A stretch of 32,666 nt of DNA from Candidatus Aenigmatarchaeota archaeon (GCA_021163145.1 JAGGXH010000001.1:1-32666), one strand, 5' to 3'. Numbered from the stretch's first letter, positions 17,114-25,713 are shown. A program made the numbers and translations. The notes: generated by a model not told the origin, from the sequence alone.

Positions 17114-17697
17114 ATATAATCAACAACAAATCTTAAAGCTACGTAAATATCATTATGTATCTTATCTATTTCTATTATGTTTTGCTCTTTATCCCATTTT
17201 CCATACAAATTATTATCCAATAAATCATTTATTCCAGAAAACTCTTTTTTGTTAGTTTCTTGTGCTATTGTCTTTGGGATTATGGTTTTCTTACTAGAGC
17301 ATATTTGTGAGAAATCATCTTCTCTTAACATTCTTAATTCAAAATCATTATCCATTCTTTTACAAACACTAATATATTTTTTTACAATATTATTTAGTTC
17401 TTCTACACTATACATATATCTGTGAAGATAAATTGGTTTGTTTTTTCGAGGCACACCTTCATATGGGATTTTAGTGATTATGCACCTAGATATTTGTTTC
17501 TCTTTACTAAATACTTCTACCTTTTTGATAGGATCAAAATATTTAGTAACAATTAAACCTGTTTCATTATCATTATATACATTATCTATCATTCTTTCTA
17601 TTTTGCTTGCAATGTTGAAATCATCTATTGAAAATTTCCGTAAATAAGAGTATTCTTCAAATATTTTACTCGTATAGTCGGGTACAGCTTTAGTCAT
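17110..17697 (-). CDS. Hypothetical protein, 195 residues
   Basis: Not recognised. Soluble, charged protein without membrane segments or zinc motifs. The N-terminal half has an alpha-helical start (SKIFEEYSYLRKFSIDDFNIASKIERM) and beta-rich middle (ETGLIVTKYFDPIKKVEVF, ISRCIITKIPYEG). A basic segment PRKNKPIYLHRYMY precedes a helix (VEELNNIVKKYISVCKRM), and the last 30 residues are beta-rich (IIEIDKIHNDIYVALRFVVDYI). It lies 26 nt downstream of tgtA on the same strand and is probably cotranscribed with it, so a role in RNA modification is conceivable but only by position. Confidence 0.6.
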   Translation of the reverse strand: MTKAVPDYTSKIFEEYSYLRKFSIDDFNIASKIERMIDNVYNDNETGLIVTKYFDPIKKVEVFSKEKQISRCIITKIPYEGVPRKNKPIYLHRYMYSVEELNNIVKKYISVCKRMDNDFELRMLREDDFSQICSSKKTIIPKTIAQETNKKEFSGINDLLDNNLYGKWDKEQNIIEIDKIHNDIYVALRFVVDYI

Positions 17698-17723
17698 AAA
17701 AACTTTATTATTACAATAAGTAT

Positions 17724-19403
17724 TTAAACTTTTCTGGTTTTAATAGCAACACCTTTTTCAAATTCTTTGATCTCATCTGAGTTCAACATAGCTTTTCCAA
17801 GTGCAATTATTTTCTTACCATCTGTAATAGCGATCTCTTCACCAGGAACAAAATCATCACATTTATCTACAAATTTTGCAAACAATGATTTACCTTCTTT
17901 AACATATTCTAGTGCTTCTTTATTGACAATAATCTTTTTCATGTTTATGTATTTAGCACCTTCTATAGTAGGTAAAAATAAACCATCGTTTGCTCTTATT
18001 GTTCCTAATAATTTTTTATTTTTCCAAATTCTTCTTATTCTACCTGTTTTTTTAGAAACCTCTACATTAAAATCAGTATTTATCTTAGAATTATATTGGT
18101 ATTTAATAATCATTTTAACAGCTTTTTTAGAATCTATTTTTATATCAAGAGGTTTTTTTGATAATAAAACAGATTGTCCAAATGGATATACTAATAATAG
18201 TTCTGGTGGTATTTTTCCAAAAGGTTTTAATAAAACATGATTTTTTGATTTTACATTTTTTAACATTTTCTTTGCTCTTATAACCTCAGGTCTATATTTT
18301 GATTCTTCACCAAGTTCAAAAAAAGCAGTTTTTTTAGTAAACAAATCTTTCTTTAAAAAATAATTTTTATGTTTTTTAAGAATATGTTTTAATGCTTCTA
18401 ACAAACTTGGGTGTGCTCTTACTCTTTGTTGAACAAGTTCCCATAATGAATTATTCTTGATGGCTTGTTTAATTGTATTTATTTCAGAGTAAGTAACATA
18501 TAAGTTATGCATTGCAAGAATTTTTTCTTTTTCAACTTGTGGCATTTGTCTTACTTGTTCTGGTGTATATGTTGAACAGATTGGGCATGAACAAGGAAAA
18601 TAGGATAAATCATTTAAATTATATGTCCCATGTTCTGTTAAATAACCATTTCTTTTAGCAGCAAGAGCATACATCGCACTATCAAATAAATCAACACCAA
18701 TTGCAATTAATAAAGAGAATATCATTGGGTGTCCAGCACCAAATGCATGAATAATTTTATTTGATGGTAGATTTTTCTTACATGTGATTATTATATCACA
18801 TAGTTCCTTGAATCTATATTGTTCCATTAAAGGAACAATTCCACCTATTGCAAATAAATCTGGATTTAATTTACTTGCTTGTTTACATGCATTTTTTCTC
18901 AAATCTAAATACATACCTCCTTGTATTGGTGCAACAAGATATTTATCAATCTTTTTTCTAGCACTTGAAATTCTTTTCATTGTTTCTTTTAATTTTATTT
19001 GTGCAATTTTTCTAGAATCTTCTGGTAAAGTAAATAAATCAACTGGTGTTATTATATCTGAACCTATTTTTTGTTGAAATTCTAATATTTGATCTTGATT
19101 TATATCTTTAATTCTTTGTGAATACATTTGATAAACTCCACTATCTGTATATATAATACCATCAAACTTTAGAAATTTATGTAAACCATCATCTAAGACA
19201 TTTTTCTTATATTTGCTTTTATCAATAATATAAGAATTTGTTATTATAATATTTGTGTTAAACTTAGATTTCATTTCTTGTGGTGATATTAATTGTATAT
19301 TAGGGTTAATAACAATACAAATATTTGGTGTTTCTATTGTTTTTTTGTTTACTGTAAACTTACATATTCTTCCAGCAGCATCTCTATTTATTAACTCTAA
19401 CAT
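17724..19403 (-). CDS. tgtA: Archaeosine tRNA-guanine transglycosylase (ArcTGT)
   Basis: 559 residues from ATG 19403; a TTG nine bases upstream is an alternative. Exchanges G15 of archaeal tRNAs for preQ0, the first committed step to archaeosine. Catalytic Asp in YTDSGVYQM (about D87) and nucleophile Asp in DLFDSAMYALAAKRNGYLT (about D241). The zinc site is CSCPICSTYT plus a His about 23 residues on (C271, C273, C276, H299). After the catalytic domain come the archaeal C1/C2 domains and a C-terminal PUA domain (about 480-559: YVKEGKSLFAKFV, VPGEEIAITD, ALGKAMLNSDE). Full length, all key residues present. The later steps are probably done by the fusion protein encoded at 21137-22390. Confidence 0.96.
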   Translation of the reverse strand: MLELINRDAAGRICKFTVNKKTIETPNICIVINPNIQLISPQEMKSKFNTNIIITNSYIIDKSKYKKNVLDDGLHKFLKFDGIIYTDSGVYQMYSQRIKDINQDQILEFQQKIGSDIITPVDLFTLPEDSRKIAQIKLKETMKRISSARKKIDKYLVAPIQGGMYLDLRKNACKQASKLNPDLFAIGGIVPLMEQYRFKELCDIIITCKKNLPSNKIIHAFGAGHPMIFSLLIAIGVDLFDSAMYALAAKRNGYLTEHGTYNLNDLSYFPCSCPICSTYTPEQVRQMPQVEKEKILAMHNLYVTYSEINTIKQAIKNNSLWELVQQRVRAHPSLLEALKHILKKHKNYFLKKDLFTKKTAFFELGEESKYRPEVIRAKKMLKNVKSKNHVLLKPFGKIPPELLLVYPFGQSVLLSKKPLDIKIDSKKAVKMIIKYQYNSKINTDFNVEVSKKTGRIRRIWKNKKLLGTIRANDGLFLPTIEGAKYINMKKIIVNKEALEYVKEGKSLFAKFVDKCDDFVPGEEIAITDGKKIIALGKAMLNSDEIKEFEKGVAIKTRKV

Positions 19404-19475
19404 ATTAAACAATATGATTTTTTATTAAAAAAGATTTTATATTGTTATTTATATATCATGTTTGAAATATTGTTT

Positions 19476-20081
19476 ATGGGAAAAGTTCATTTTCAGGTAG
19501 GTAAATTGAGCTTTGATTTAATTATATTTGAAGATGTTTATTCTCCATTAGAAGATACAATATTGATTGCAAAACATATTCCTGAAAATTTAAATGGAAA
19601 GAAAGTATTAGAAATTGGTGTTGGTTGTGGAATATTATCTATTATTGCTGCAATACGTGGCGGAGATGTTACTGGAGTAGATATAAGTGAAGATGCATTA
19701 AAAAATACAAAATTAAATGCAGAAAAATATAATGTTGATATAAAATTAATTGAAAGTGACTTGTTTTCAAATATTAAAGGAAAATTTGATTTAATTATAT
19801 TTAATCCACCATATGTACCCTCTGATAAAAATGACAAATATCTTTCAAAAGGAATTAGATATGCTGTTTCAGGTGGATTATATGGAACTGATATAATAGA
19901 AAGATTTCTAGCTTCTTTCAAAAAACATTTAAATAAAAATGGAAAAGTATTGTTAATAATATCATCTCATAACAATATCAAACAAAAAATGGAAAAACAG
20001 GGATGGAGAAAAATTGATTCAGCAAATTTTTTCTTTGAAAAAATATATTTAATGGAATATATTTATAATTCAGCTAAATAA
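19476..20081 (+). CDS. HemK2/Mtq2-type class I methyltransferase
   Basis: 201 residues from ATG 19476. An earlier ATG (19458) would add six residues, but the TATA-like TTTATATAT at about 19447-19455 sits 25 nt before 19476, so the downstream start is preferred. SAM-binding motif I VLEIGVGCGILSI, motif II GVDIS, and the catalytic NPPYVP of N5-glutamine/N6-adenine methyltransferases; the VYSPLEDT entry is typical of the HemK2 group, which methylates the GGQ glutamine of release factor aRF1 with Trm112. No Trm112 is in the window. The stop overlaps the convergent kinase gene by 19 nt. Confidence 0.85.
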   Translation: MGKVHFQVGKLSFDLIIFEDVYSPLEDTILIAKHIPENLNGKKVLEIGVGCGILSIIAAIRGGDVTGVDISEDALKNTKLNAEKYNVDIKLIESDLFSNIKGKFDLIIFNPPYVPSDKNDKYLSKGIRYAVSGGLYGTDIIERFLASFKKHLNKNGKVLLIISSHNNIKQKMEKQGWRKIDSANFFFEKIYLMEYIYNSAK

Positions 20082-20632
20082 CTATCTATAATCTGTTTCA
20101 CATTTTCAATATTTTTTATTAAATCATTGCTTGCATTAACTAAACAAACATTTTTTACATCTCTATAATCATTATAATACTGTAAAAAGGCATTATTTAT
20201 TTTTCTAACATAATCAATATCTTGTTCTCCCCATGAGGTTCTTCCTCTTTTCTTTATTCTATCAAATATTATTTCATCAGGTGCATGTAAGATTATTTCT
20301 AAATCAGGTTCTTTTAAATCAAGTTTTTGTAGAATTGTCTTGAATATTTCAAGTTGATAATCATTCATGTTAGCTTTTGAATATATGTATATAGAACTTT
20401 TTCCTCTATCAGAAATATATATTCCATTATTATTCATTTGTGCTTCTTTTAAAATCATTTGTCTTAAGAACCAGCATTGTGATAAAAATATATCACCATT
20501 AGGACCTATTTTTGGTGGTGGTAATAAATTATCTTTTAATTCTTCAATAAACGTATAATGATATTTTTTAGAAAGTTCTCTGCATATACTTGTTTTACCA
20601 ATTCCATGACAACCTTCTACAGCAATATACAT
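20063..20632 (-). CDS. Deoxynucleoside/thymidylate kinase-like P-loop protein
   Basis: 189 residues. Starts with a P-loop GCHGIGKTS (residues 7-15). It continues with the DRGKSSIYIYSK segment in the position of the kinase DR-S/Y motif, and a lid-like RIKKRGRTSWGEQDIDYV, as in the dNK/TMK superfamily. Likely phosphorylates a deoxynucleoside or deoxynucleotide; the exact substrate cannot be read, and a general P-loop NTP-binding role remains possible. The lid spacing DRIKKRGR is closer to dNK/TMK than to adenylate kinase. Own AT-rich upstream region of 85 nt. Confidence 0.65.
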   Translation of the reverse strand: MYIAVEGCHGIGKTSICRELSKKYHYTFIEELKDNLLPPPKIGPNGDIFLSQCWFLRQMILKEAQMNNNGIYISDRGKSSIYIYSKANMNDYQLEIFKTILQKLDLKEPDLEIILHAPDEIIFDRIKKRGRTSWGEQDIDYVRKINNAFLQYYNDYRDVKNVCLVNASNDLIKNIENVKQIIDSYLAEL

Positions 20633-20717
20633 GAATGAAAAACTAGTGATTTTTTTATTTAAGCTTTTATTTACATAAAAATATTTGTTAGAAAAATTGT
20701 TTTAACTTGTATATCTT

Positions 20718-21014
20718 CTAAGCCTTATAACGACGAATAATTGGATATTCTTCAAATCTATAAAGTGTTTTACACTTTGGACAACCAGCTGCATAAATTT
20801 TTATTGCTCTTTCATCCAACTCCCTAATGATATTATCTGAAGCAACATCGGTACCAAGATTATCATGATAATCCATTTTTGAAATTATTAGTTTTTCATT
20901 ATTACATTCTGGTCTAGGGCATGTAAAATATTTTTCTATATGTTCATATGCTGTTTCTTGAATTTCAGGTGGTAACTCTAATACAGACAATTTATTTACT
21001 TCTTCTTCAGTCAT
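20718..21014 (-). CDS. Small zinc-ribbon protein, function unknown
   Basis: 98 residues. Two cysteine pairs, C32/C37 (CPRPEC) and C78/C81 (CPKC), separated by 40 residues, could form one zinc ribbon; the first knuckle has an x4 spacing. The segment in between is rich in Asp/Glu and contains DVASDNIIRELDERA. The N-terminal 30 residues are an acidic amphipathic helix. No family name is recognised; such proteins often bind nucleic acid or a larger complex. The divergent neighbour on the plus strand is the RaSEA-ArcS fusion, sharing a 122-nt spacer. Confidence 0.6.
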   Translation of the reverse strand: MTEEEVNKLSVLELPPEIQETAYEHIEKYFTCPRPECNNEKLIISKMDYHDNLGTDVASDNIIRELDERAIKIYAAGCPKCKTLYRFEEYPIIRRYKA

Positions 21015-21029
21015 ATATTCTGTTATATG

Positions 21030-21089
21030 ATTTATATATACAGTAAAATATACAGTAAAACTTAAATACTTTTCTATAATAATAGAAAA
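21030..21089. promoter_or_regulatory. Divergent spacer with direct repeat and palindrome
   Basis: TATACAGTAAAA occurs twice in tandem within about 21040-21062, followed by a perfect palindrome TTTTCTAT-AATA-ATAGAAAA at 21070-21089. It lies between the zinc-ribbon gene and the RaSEA-ArcS/Dph6 operon. It could be an operator or only AT-rich simple sequence; no cognate regulator is identified. Confidence 0.4.
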
Positions 21090-21136
21090 CTTTTTGAAAT
21101 TAAATGTTTTTAAAGTCTTAATTATTATTCTTAGTT

Positions 21137-22390
21137 ATGAAGCAAGAAATAATATTTCTTTCTTCAGGAAAATGTTCTTGGGGAAAATGTTTTGCATGTG
21201 GATGGGGAAAGTTAAAAGGCCCAGAACCTAATTTACATAGATTAAAGAATATTATAGATAAGAAATTTAAAAAATTGAAAAACATAGATAGATTGAAAAT
21301 ATTTGTAAGTGGATCATTTTTAGATGACAAACAATTTCCAAAATCTATAAGAAAATATATAATACAAAAAATTAAAGAAAATAATATAAAACAACTTGTC
21401 ATTGAATCACGACCAGAATTTATTTCAAATGAATCATTGTCTGATTTTAAAGGAATTGATTTATATGTTGCAATTGGATTAGAATGTGCTGATAACAAAA
21501 TATTAAAAAAATATAATAAAGGTTATACAGTTGAAGATTTTGTAAGAGCAGCTGAAATTTTGCATAAGAATAATTTTAAAGTAAGAACATATTTAATGGT
21601 TAATTTACCATTTTTAAAAGACATTAAAAAAGATTTAGATAAATCTGTTAAATTTGCAAAAAAATATTCTGATGAAATTGTGCTAATAAACACATTTCCT
21701 CATAGTGAATCAGCTTTATATGATTTATATATAAAAGGAAAATGGAAACCATTAGATAGACAACAGTTTGATAAAATAACAAAAAAATATAAGAATATTG
21801 AAAAAGATTTTGATAATTTTGCATTTATTCCAAGATTTAAACAGAAACCATTGGTAAAAGGAGCAACAAAAGAAAGTTTGTTACATCCTTATTTTGAGAT
21901 ATGGCAAGATTATATACAAAGATTTTACAAAAACCCTTCTAAAAAACCAGTACTGTTCCTTCCTTGTGCATTTAAAAAACCATATTCAAAGTCAAAATTA
22001 CACAAAGCAATATTTTCAGTTGTTAATAAAGATAAAGTGCATCCTGTTGTAATATCATCTCCAGGAGTAATACCATATGAATTTATTGACAAATATCCAT
22101 TTAATAAATATGACTGGCCAGAATGGGAAGAAACATCAGAAATAAAAAAAATATATATTCAAGTTACACAAAAAAGAATTGAAAAATATCTGAAAAACCA
22201 TAAATATAGAAAATATTATTGCTATCTGAAATATGATTCTGAAACTTACAAAGCACTTTCAAAAGCATGTAAGAAACTAAAAATAAAATTGGTGAATATA
22301 TTACCAGAACATGTTTATGAAAAAATAAAATATAGAAAAAATTCATTATCATTACCAGAAGCAACAAAATTTTTAAAGGTGTTTAAGTGA
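21137..22390 (+). CDS. RaSEA-ArcS fusion: radical SAM plus archaeosine synthase domain
   Basis: 417 residues. Residues 1 to about 255 are a radical SAM domain: cluster cysteines C13, C18 and C21 (CSWGKCFACGWG, CX4CX2C), then IKQLVIESRPEF, YVAIGLECAD, NFKVRTYLMVNLPF and INTFPHSESALYDLY, as in RaSEA. Residues about 268-417 match the ArcS core (DUF5591): PVLFLPCAFKKPYSKSKLHK and VVISSPGVIPYEF. In known archaea ArcS adds lysine to preQ0 on tRNA G15 and RaSEA cleaves it to archaeosine as a separate subunit. Here both are in one chain, without the additional ArcS domains. The last codons overlap the Dph6 start (GTGA). Function is inferred from both domains; a paralogous activity is possible. Confidence 0.82.
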   Translation: MKQEIIFLSSGKCSWGKCFACGWGKLKGPEPNLHRLKNIIDKKFKKLKNIDRLKIFVSGSFLDDKQFPKSIRKYIIQKIKENNIKQLVIESRPEFISNESLSDFKGIDLYVAIGLECADNKILKKYNKGYTVEDFVRAAEILHKNNFKVRTYLMVNLPFLKDIKKDLDKSVKFAKKYSDEIVLINTFPHSESALYDLYIKGKWKPLDRQQFDKITKKYKNIEKDFDNFAFIPRFKQKPLVKGATKESLLHPYFEIWQDYIQRFYKNPSKKPVLFLPCAFKKPYSKSKLHKAIFSVVNKDKVHPVVISSPGVIPYEFIDKYPFNKYDWPEWEETSEIKKIYIQVTQKRIEKYLKNHKYRKYYCYLKYDSETYKALSKACKKLKIKLVNILPEHVYEKIKYRKNSLSLPEATKFLKVFK

Positions 22391-23067
22391 GACTTGGAGT
22401 TCTTTTTTCTGGAGGAAAGGATTCAGTTTATGCAATGTATAAAGCAATGCAAGAGCATGATATAGTTTGTTTAATTACTGTTGTTTCTAAGAATCCAGAA
22501 AGTTTTATGTTCCATACACCAAATATTGAATTAACAGAGATTCAATCAAAAGCTCTTGATATACCAATTATTTCAATTGTTTCAAGTGGTATTAAAGAAA
22601 AAGAATTAGATGATTTAAAAGAAGTAATTAATCGCACAATAAAAAAGTTTAATATAGATGGGATTGTTACAGGTTCAGTTGAATCTGTTTATCAATCTAC
22701 ACGAATTCAGAAAATATGTAATGAATTAAATATCTGGTGTTTTAATCCAATCTGGCTTATTGATCAGATAGATTTATTAGAAAAAATGGTTGAAAAAGGT
22801 TTTAGGATAATTATTACTGGTGTTTTTGCACAACCATTTGATAAAAAATGGCTTGGAAGAGAGATTGATTATGAAACAATACAAGATCTTAAGGATTTAG
22901 CAAATAAATACGATATAAATCCTGCAGGTGAGGGTGGGGAAATTGAGACATTTGTGATAGATGGGCCAATATTTAAGAAAAAAATAGAAATCTTAAAAAC
23001 AAATAAGGAATATTCAGATTATTCTGGAACTCTTTTAATTGAAAAACTAAAGGTAGTTGAAAAATGA
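22387..23067 (+). CDS. dph6: Diphthine-ammonia ligase Dph6
   Basis: 226 residues, GTG start inside the GTGA overlap with the upstream stop. PP-loop ATP pyrophosphatase with SGGKDS at 8-13 and the family signature PAGEGGEIETFV near residue 180; GIVTGSVESVYQSTRIQKIC and WCFNPIW complete the Dph6/MJ0570 pattern. It performs the last step of diphthamide synthesis on elongation factor aEF2, amidation of diphthine with ammonia and ATP. The next gene overlaps it by ATGA and encodes a class I glutaminase-like protein that could supply ammonia. Confidence 0.92.
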   Translation: MRLGVLFSGGKDSVYAMYKAMQEHDIVCLITVVSKNPESFMFHTPNIELTEIQSKALDIPIISIVSSGIKEKELDDLKEVINRTIKKFNIDGIVTGSVESVYQSTRIQKICNELNIWCFNPIWLIDQIDLLEKMVEKGFRIIITGVFAQPFDKKWLGREIDYETIQDLKDLANKYDINPAGEGGEIETFVIDGPIFKKKIEILKTNKEYSDYSGTLLIEKLKVVEK

Positions 23068-23597
23068 TACTTATTGTTGATATGTGCTATAGAAAAAAAT
23101 CTCTAAGTTATTATGAATTTGTAAGACCTATTGAAGATATAGTTAAAGACAATTTTATTGTAAAGCATTTTTCTGAGTTAAAAGATTTTAATTTTTCTAA
23201 TATAGATAAAATAATCTTTTGTGGAACCGCTCTAAAAGATATAGAATATACAAAACATATTAATTTGTTTGAGTGGTTAAAAAATATTGACAAGCCTGTT
23301 CTTGGAATCTGTGCAGGTATGCAGATTATTTCTTTAGTCTTTGGTGGAGAATTAATTAAAAAAACAAAAATAGGTATGAATAAAATAGCAGTAGTTAAAG
23401 ACAACAAAATTTTAACTAAAAAAGAATTTGAAGCATATGAATTGCATAATTTTTCAACCAATGTTCCTGAAAAATTTGAAATAATTGCAAAATCTAATAA
23501 CTCTGTTGAGGCAATTAGATATAAGAATATATATGGTGTTTTATTTCATCCAGAAGTTAGAAACAAAGAAATTATTAGAAATTTTGTTACTCTATAA
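23064..23597 (+). CDS. Class I glutamine amidotransferase (GuaA-A-like)
   Basis: 177 residues. Complete triad: nucleophile C83 in LGICAGMQII, and H162 and E164 in LFHPEVRNKE. Strand-loop features ELHNF and YGVLFHPE follow GMP synthase subunit A/GATase1 proteins. The N-terminus MILIVDMCYRKKSL is not the usual GuaA-A start, and the oxyanion-loop region is family-like. No synthetase domain is attached. Being the third overlapping gene after RaSEA-ArcS and Dph6 makes ammonia delivery to Dph6 or to another amidation an attractive inference. Alternatively it is the GuaA small subunit. The stop overlaps the convergent 59-residue gene by 11 nt. Confidence 0.85.
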   Translation: MILIVDMCYRKKSLSYYEFVRPIEDIVKDNFIVKHFSELKDFNFSNIDKIIFCGTALKDIEYTKHINLFEWLKNIDKPVLGICAGMQIISLVFGGELIKKTKIGMNKIAVVKDNKILTKKEFEAYELHNFSTNVPEKFEIIAKSNNSVEAIRYKNIYGVLFHPEVRNKEIIRNFVTL

Positions 23598-23766
23598 TTT
23601 TTACATGATATGGTTTATCACTACCTGAAACTTCTATCATTTTTGGTTTTCCCATTTTAGAATATGCAGTTTCTGGTATTGCAAATCTTTTCTTTGTTTG
23701 TGTATTCTTATAGTTGGCAATACCATTTTCAACTGACAATAGTTCAAATATTTCTTCTTTTGGCAT
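23587..23766 (-). CDS. Small conserved-looking protein, 59 residues
   Basis: Runs from ATG 23766 to TAA 23587. It begins MPKEEIFELLSVENGIANYK and continues with KRFAIPETAYSKMGKPKM, ending in PYHVKIIE: a compact, charged sequence with low-complexity regions absent and no chance-ORF look. A TTTAAATAC element stands about 29 nt before the ATG. The first half resembles small beta-barrel or AbrB-like sheets, but no family is recognised. It is convergent with the GATase gene and lies just before the M29 peptidase gene on the same strand. Confidence 0.65.
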   Translation of the reverse strand: MPKEEIFELLSVENGIANYKNTQTKKRFAIPETAYSKMGKPKMIEVSGSDKPYHVKIIE

Positions 23767-23791
23767 AAAATTTTTAATTATAATAAAGTAT

Positions 23792-24868
23792 TTAAATTAA
23801 CCACTTTCCATTTTTCATAACAACTTTTCCATCTACAATTATTTTTCCATCTTTTCTTAGGTCTTTTACAATATCCCAATGCAATGCAGATTTATTTGGT
23901 TGCCCACATTCTTTATATGCCATTCCAAATGCTAGATGTATTGTTCCACCTATTTTCTCATCAAACAACAAATTTTTTGTAAATTTGTTTATCTTTGGGT
24001 TCATACCTAACCCAATTTCACCAATATACCTTGATCCTTTGTCTGTATCTAACATCTTATTTAGAAAGTTTTCATTTTTATCTGCAGTTGCTTTTATACA
24101 TTTTCCATTTTTAAATTCACAATATATGTTTGTGACCTCAACTCCTGATCTAATTGCTGGATATGTAAATCTTATATAACCATTTACAGAATATTTTTGT
24201 GGAGCACCAAATACTTCTCCACCAGGCATATTTTCATGCCCATCATCAAGAACAAAACTTTTAGGGTATATTTTCATTGTTAGATCTGTATCTTTAGAAA
24301 CAATTCTAAATTCTGTTGACTTGTTTAAATAATCTCTTATTCTTTTCCATTTTTTTGAAAGCTTTTTCCAATCTAATAAACATGCATTAAAGAAGAAATT
24401 CTCGTATTCTTCTAAACTCATTTCTGCATCTTGTGCAAGCGCATTTGTTGGAAAATCCATTGTACATCTATATATCTTTGGCTTTGCATTTACAATATAA
24501 TCAGTTATTTTGTTAGTAACTTTATTTCTAATGGCGATTTTCTTTGGATCAATATTACTTAATTCTCTTGTGTTTAATGGTGATCCTATTCCTAAGAACT
24601 TTTGAGTATTTTTTACCTCATACCAATATATTTTTGGAAAATGTGTTAATTGTTCCTTAGAAGCATTTTTATAATAAAAATATGTAAGCCCAGGTATTCC
24701 AAGATGTATAGATGGATATGCACCTTTTTTCAAAACAAGCTTGTAAACTTCTTTTACTAAATCTTGTGATGGAATATCTGCAGAAATTATAACTCTTTCT
24801 CCTTTTTTTACAAATAAAGAATATTCAACAACAATTTTTGCTAGTTTTTTGATTCTTGGATCAGTCAT
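23792..24868 (-). CDS. M29-family aminopeptidase (thermophilic aminopeptidase type)
   Basis: 358 residues from ATG 24868, preceded by AGGTGATT 5 nt away; an in-frame GTG at 24877 lies within that ribosome site. Family features: N-terminal ADIPSQDLVKEVYKLVLKKGA, metal-binding Glu in GGEVFGAP (about residue 230), GSRYIGEIGLGMNP, and the histidine/aspartate segment CGQPNKSALHWDIVKD near the end. M29 enzymes are two-metal cytosolic aminopeptidases that trim N-terminal residues of peptides. The M24 peptidase gene directly upstream ends 10 nt away, forming a peptide-degradation pair. Confidence 0.9.
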   Translation of the reverse strand: MTDPRIKKLAKIVVEYSLFVKKGERVIISADIPSQDLVKEVYKLVLKKGAYPSIHLGIPGLTYFYYKNASKEQLTHFPKIYWYEVKNTQKFLGIGSPLNTRELSNIDPKKIAIRNKVTNKITDYIVNAKPKIYRCTMDFPTNALAQDAEMSLEEYENFFFNACLLDWKKLSKKWKRIRDYLNKSTEFRIVSKDTDLTMKIYPKSFVLDDGHENMPGGEVFGAPQKYSVNGYIRFTYPAIRSGVEVTNIYCEFKNGKCIKATADKNENFLNKMLDTDKGSRYIGEIGLGMNPKINKFTKNLLFDEKIGGTIHLAFGMAYKECGQPNKSALHWDIVKDLRKDGKIIVDGKVVMKNGKWLI

Positions 24869-24877
24869 TATAATCAC

Positions 24878-25516
24878 CTATATGTCTTTATTTAAATTTT
24901 TAATACCTTTTTTAGTTAATAAATACATATCTTCAATTCTTATTCCTCCAAAAGACCCATGTAAACCAGGTTCTAATGTAAATATATCACCTACTTTAAA
25001 AACATCTTTTGATTTTGGACTAATTTTTGGTTTTTGGTGAATTCTTTTTCCAACTCCATGTCCAAGTGCATATGGAAATTTATATTTTGTATGTTTCTTT
25101 AGATAGTTTCTAACAATAATATCAACTTTAGAACAAGGAACTCCTGACTTAATTTCATTTTCAGCAAGCTTTTTTGCATTTTGTATTAATTTAATTAATT
25201 TTAATTTTTTAATATCAGGGTTTATGCAAAATGTTCTAGTAACATCTGTTTTCTTATTACCAACCACAACACCAAAATCTATAATTGCAAACTGATTTTC
25301 TTTTAGTTTTTTATTAGTTGGTTTAGGATGTATTGCTTTTGCATTTATGCCAAATGAGACAATTGGTGTAAATGATAATTTTTTTGCACCTAATTGTAAT
25401 GCTTTATTTTTCATTAAATCTGCAACTTGTTTTTCTGTTATTCCAGGTTCTAATATTTTATCTAATATCTTAAAACATTGTTTTGTTATTTTAATTGCTT
25501 TGGTTAGGTCATTCAT
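24878..25516 (-). CDS. M24-family metallopeptidase (Xaa-Pro dipeptidase-like)
   Basis: 212 residues, the pita-bread catalytic domain only, without the N-terminal creatinase domain of prolidases. All five metal ligands are visible: D80 and D91 (DFGVVVGNKKTD), H153 (GHGVGKRIH), E182 (LEPGL) and E195 (GGIRIED). The H-x-G-H-like segment and short length suggest Xaa-Pro peptidase or a minimal methionine aminopeptidase-like enzyme; the RIEDM segment favours the prolidase side. It is the upstream gene of the pair with M29 aminopeptidase, so the two probably complete cytosolic peptide breakdown. Upstream spacer of 197 nt is AT-rich and has no recognisable gene. Confidence 0.88.
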   Translation of the reverse strand: MNDLTKAIKITKQCFKILDKILEPGITEKQVADLMKNKALQLGAKKLSFTPIVSFGINAKAIHPKPTNKKLKENQFAIIDFGVVVGNKKTDVTRTFCINPDIKKLKLIKLIQNAKKLAENEIKSGVPCSKVDIIVRNYLKKHTKYKFPYALGHGVGKRIHQKPKISPKSKDVFKVGDIFTLEPGLHGSFGGIRIEDMYLLTKKGIKNLNKDI

Positions 25517-25713
25517 AAGAATATAATTAATATTGATGCTTATATTTAACTATGATTGATATATATATGAATATATATGAATACAAATTTTATAATTATT
25601 ATATTATTATACACTAACACTATTTTAGTTAAACTTTAAATTTAATTTATCCCAACAGGTTTTGAAAAAATATAGAAAAGCAATTATTTAAGAATTGAAA
25701 AATAATAATAAAT

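Noticed and set aside
25540-25600. Tandem ATATATATGAA-like repeats in the M24/NTase spacer
   Set aside because: Short, low-complexity AT-rich sequence without defined unit or flanking features.
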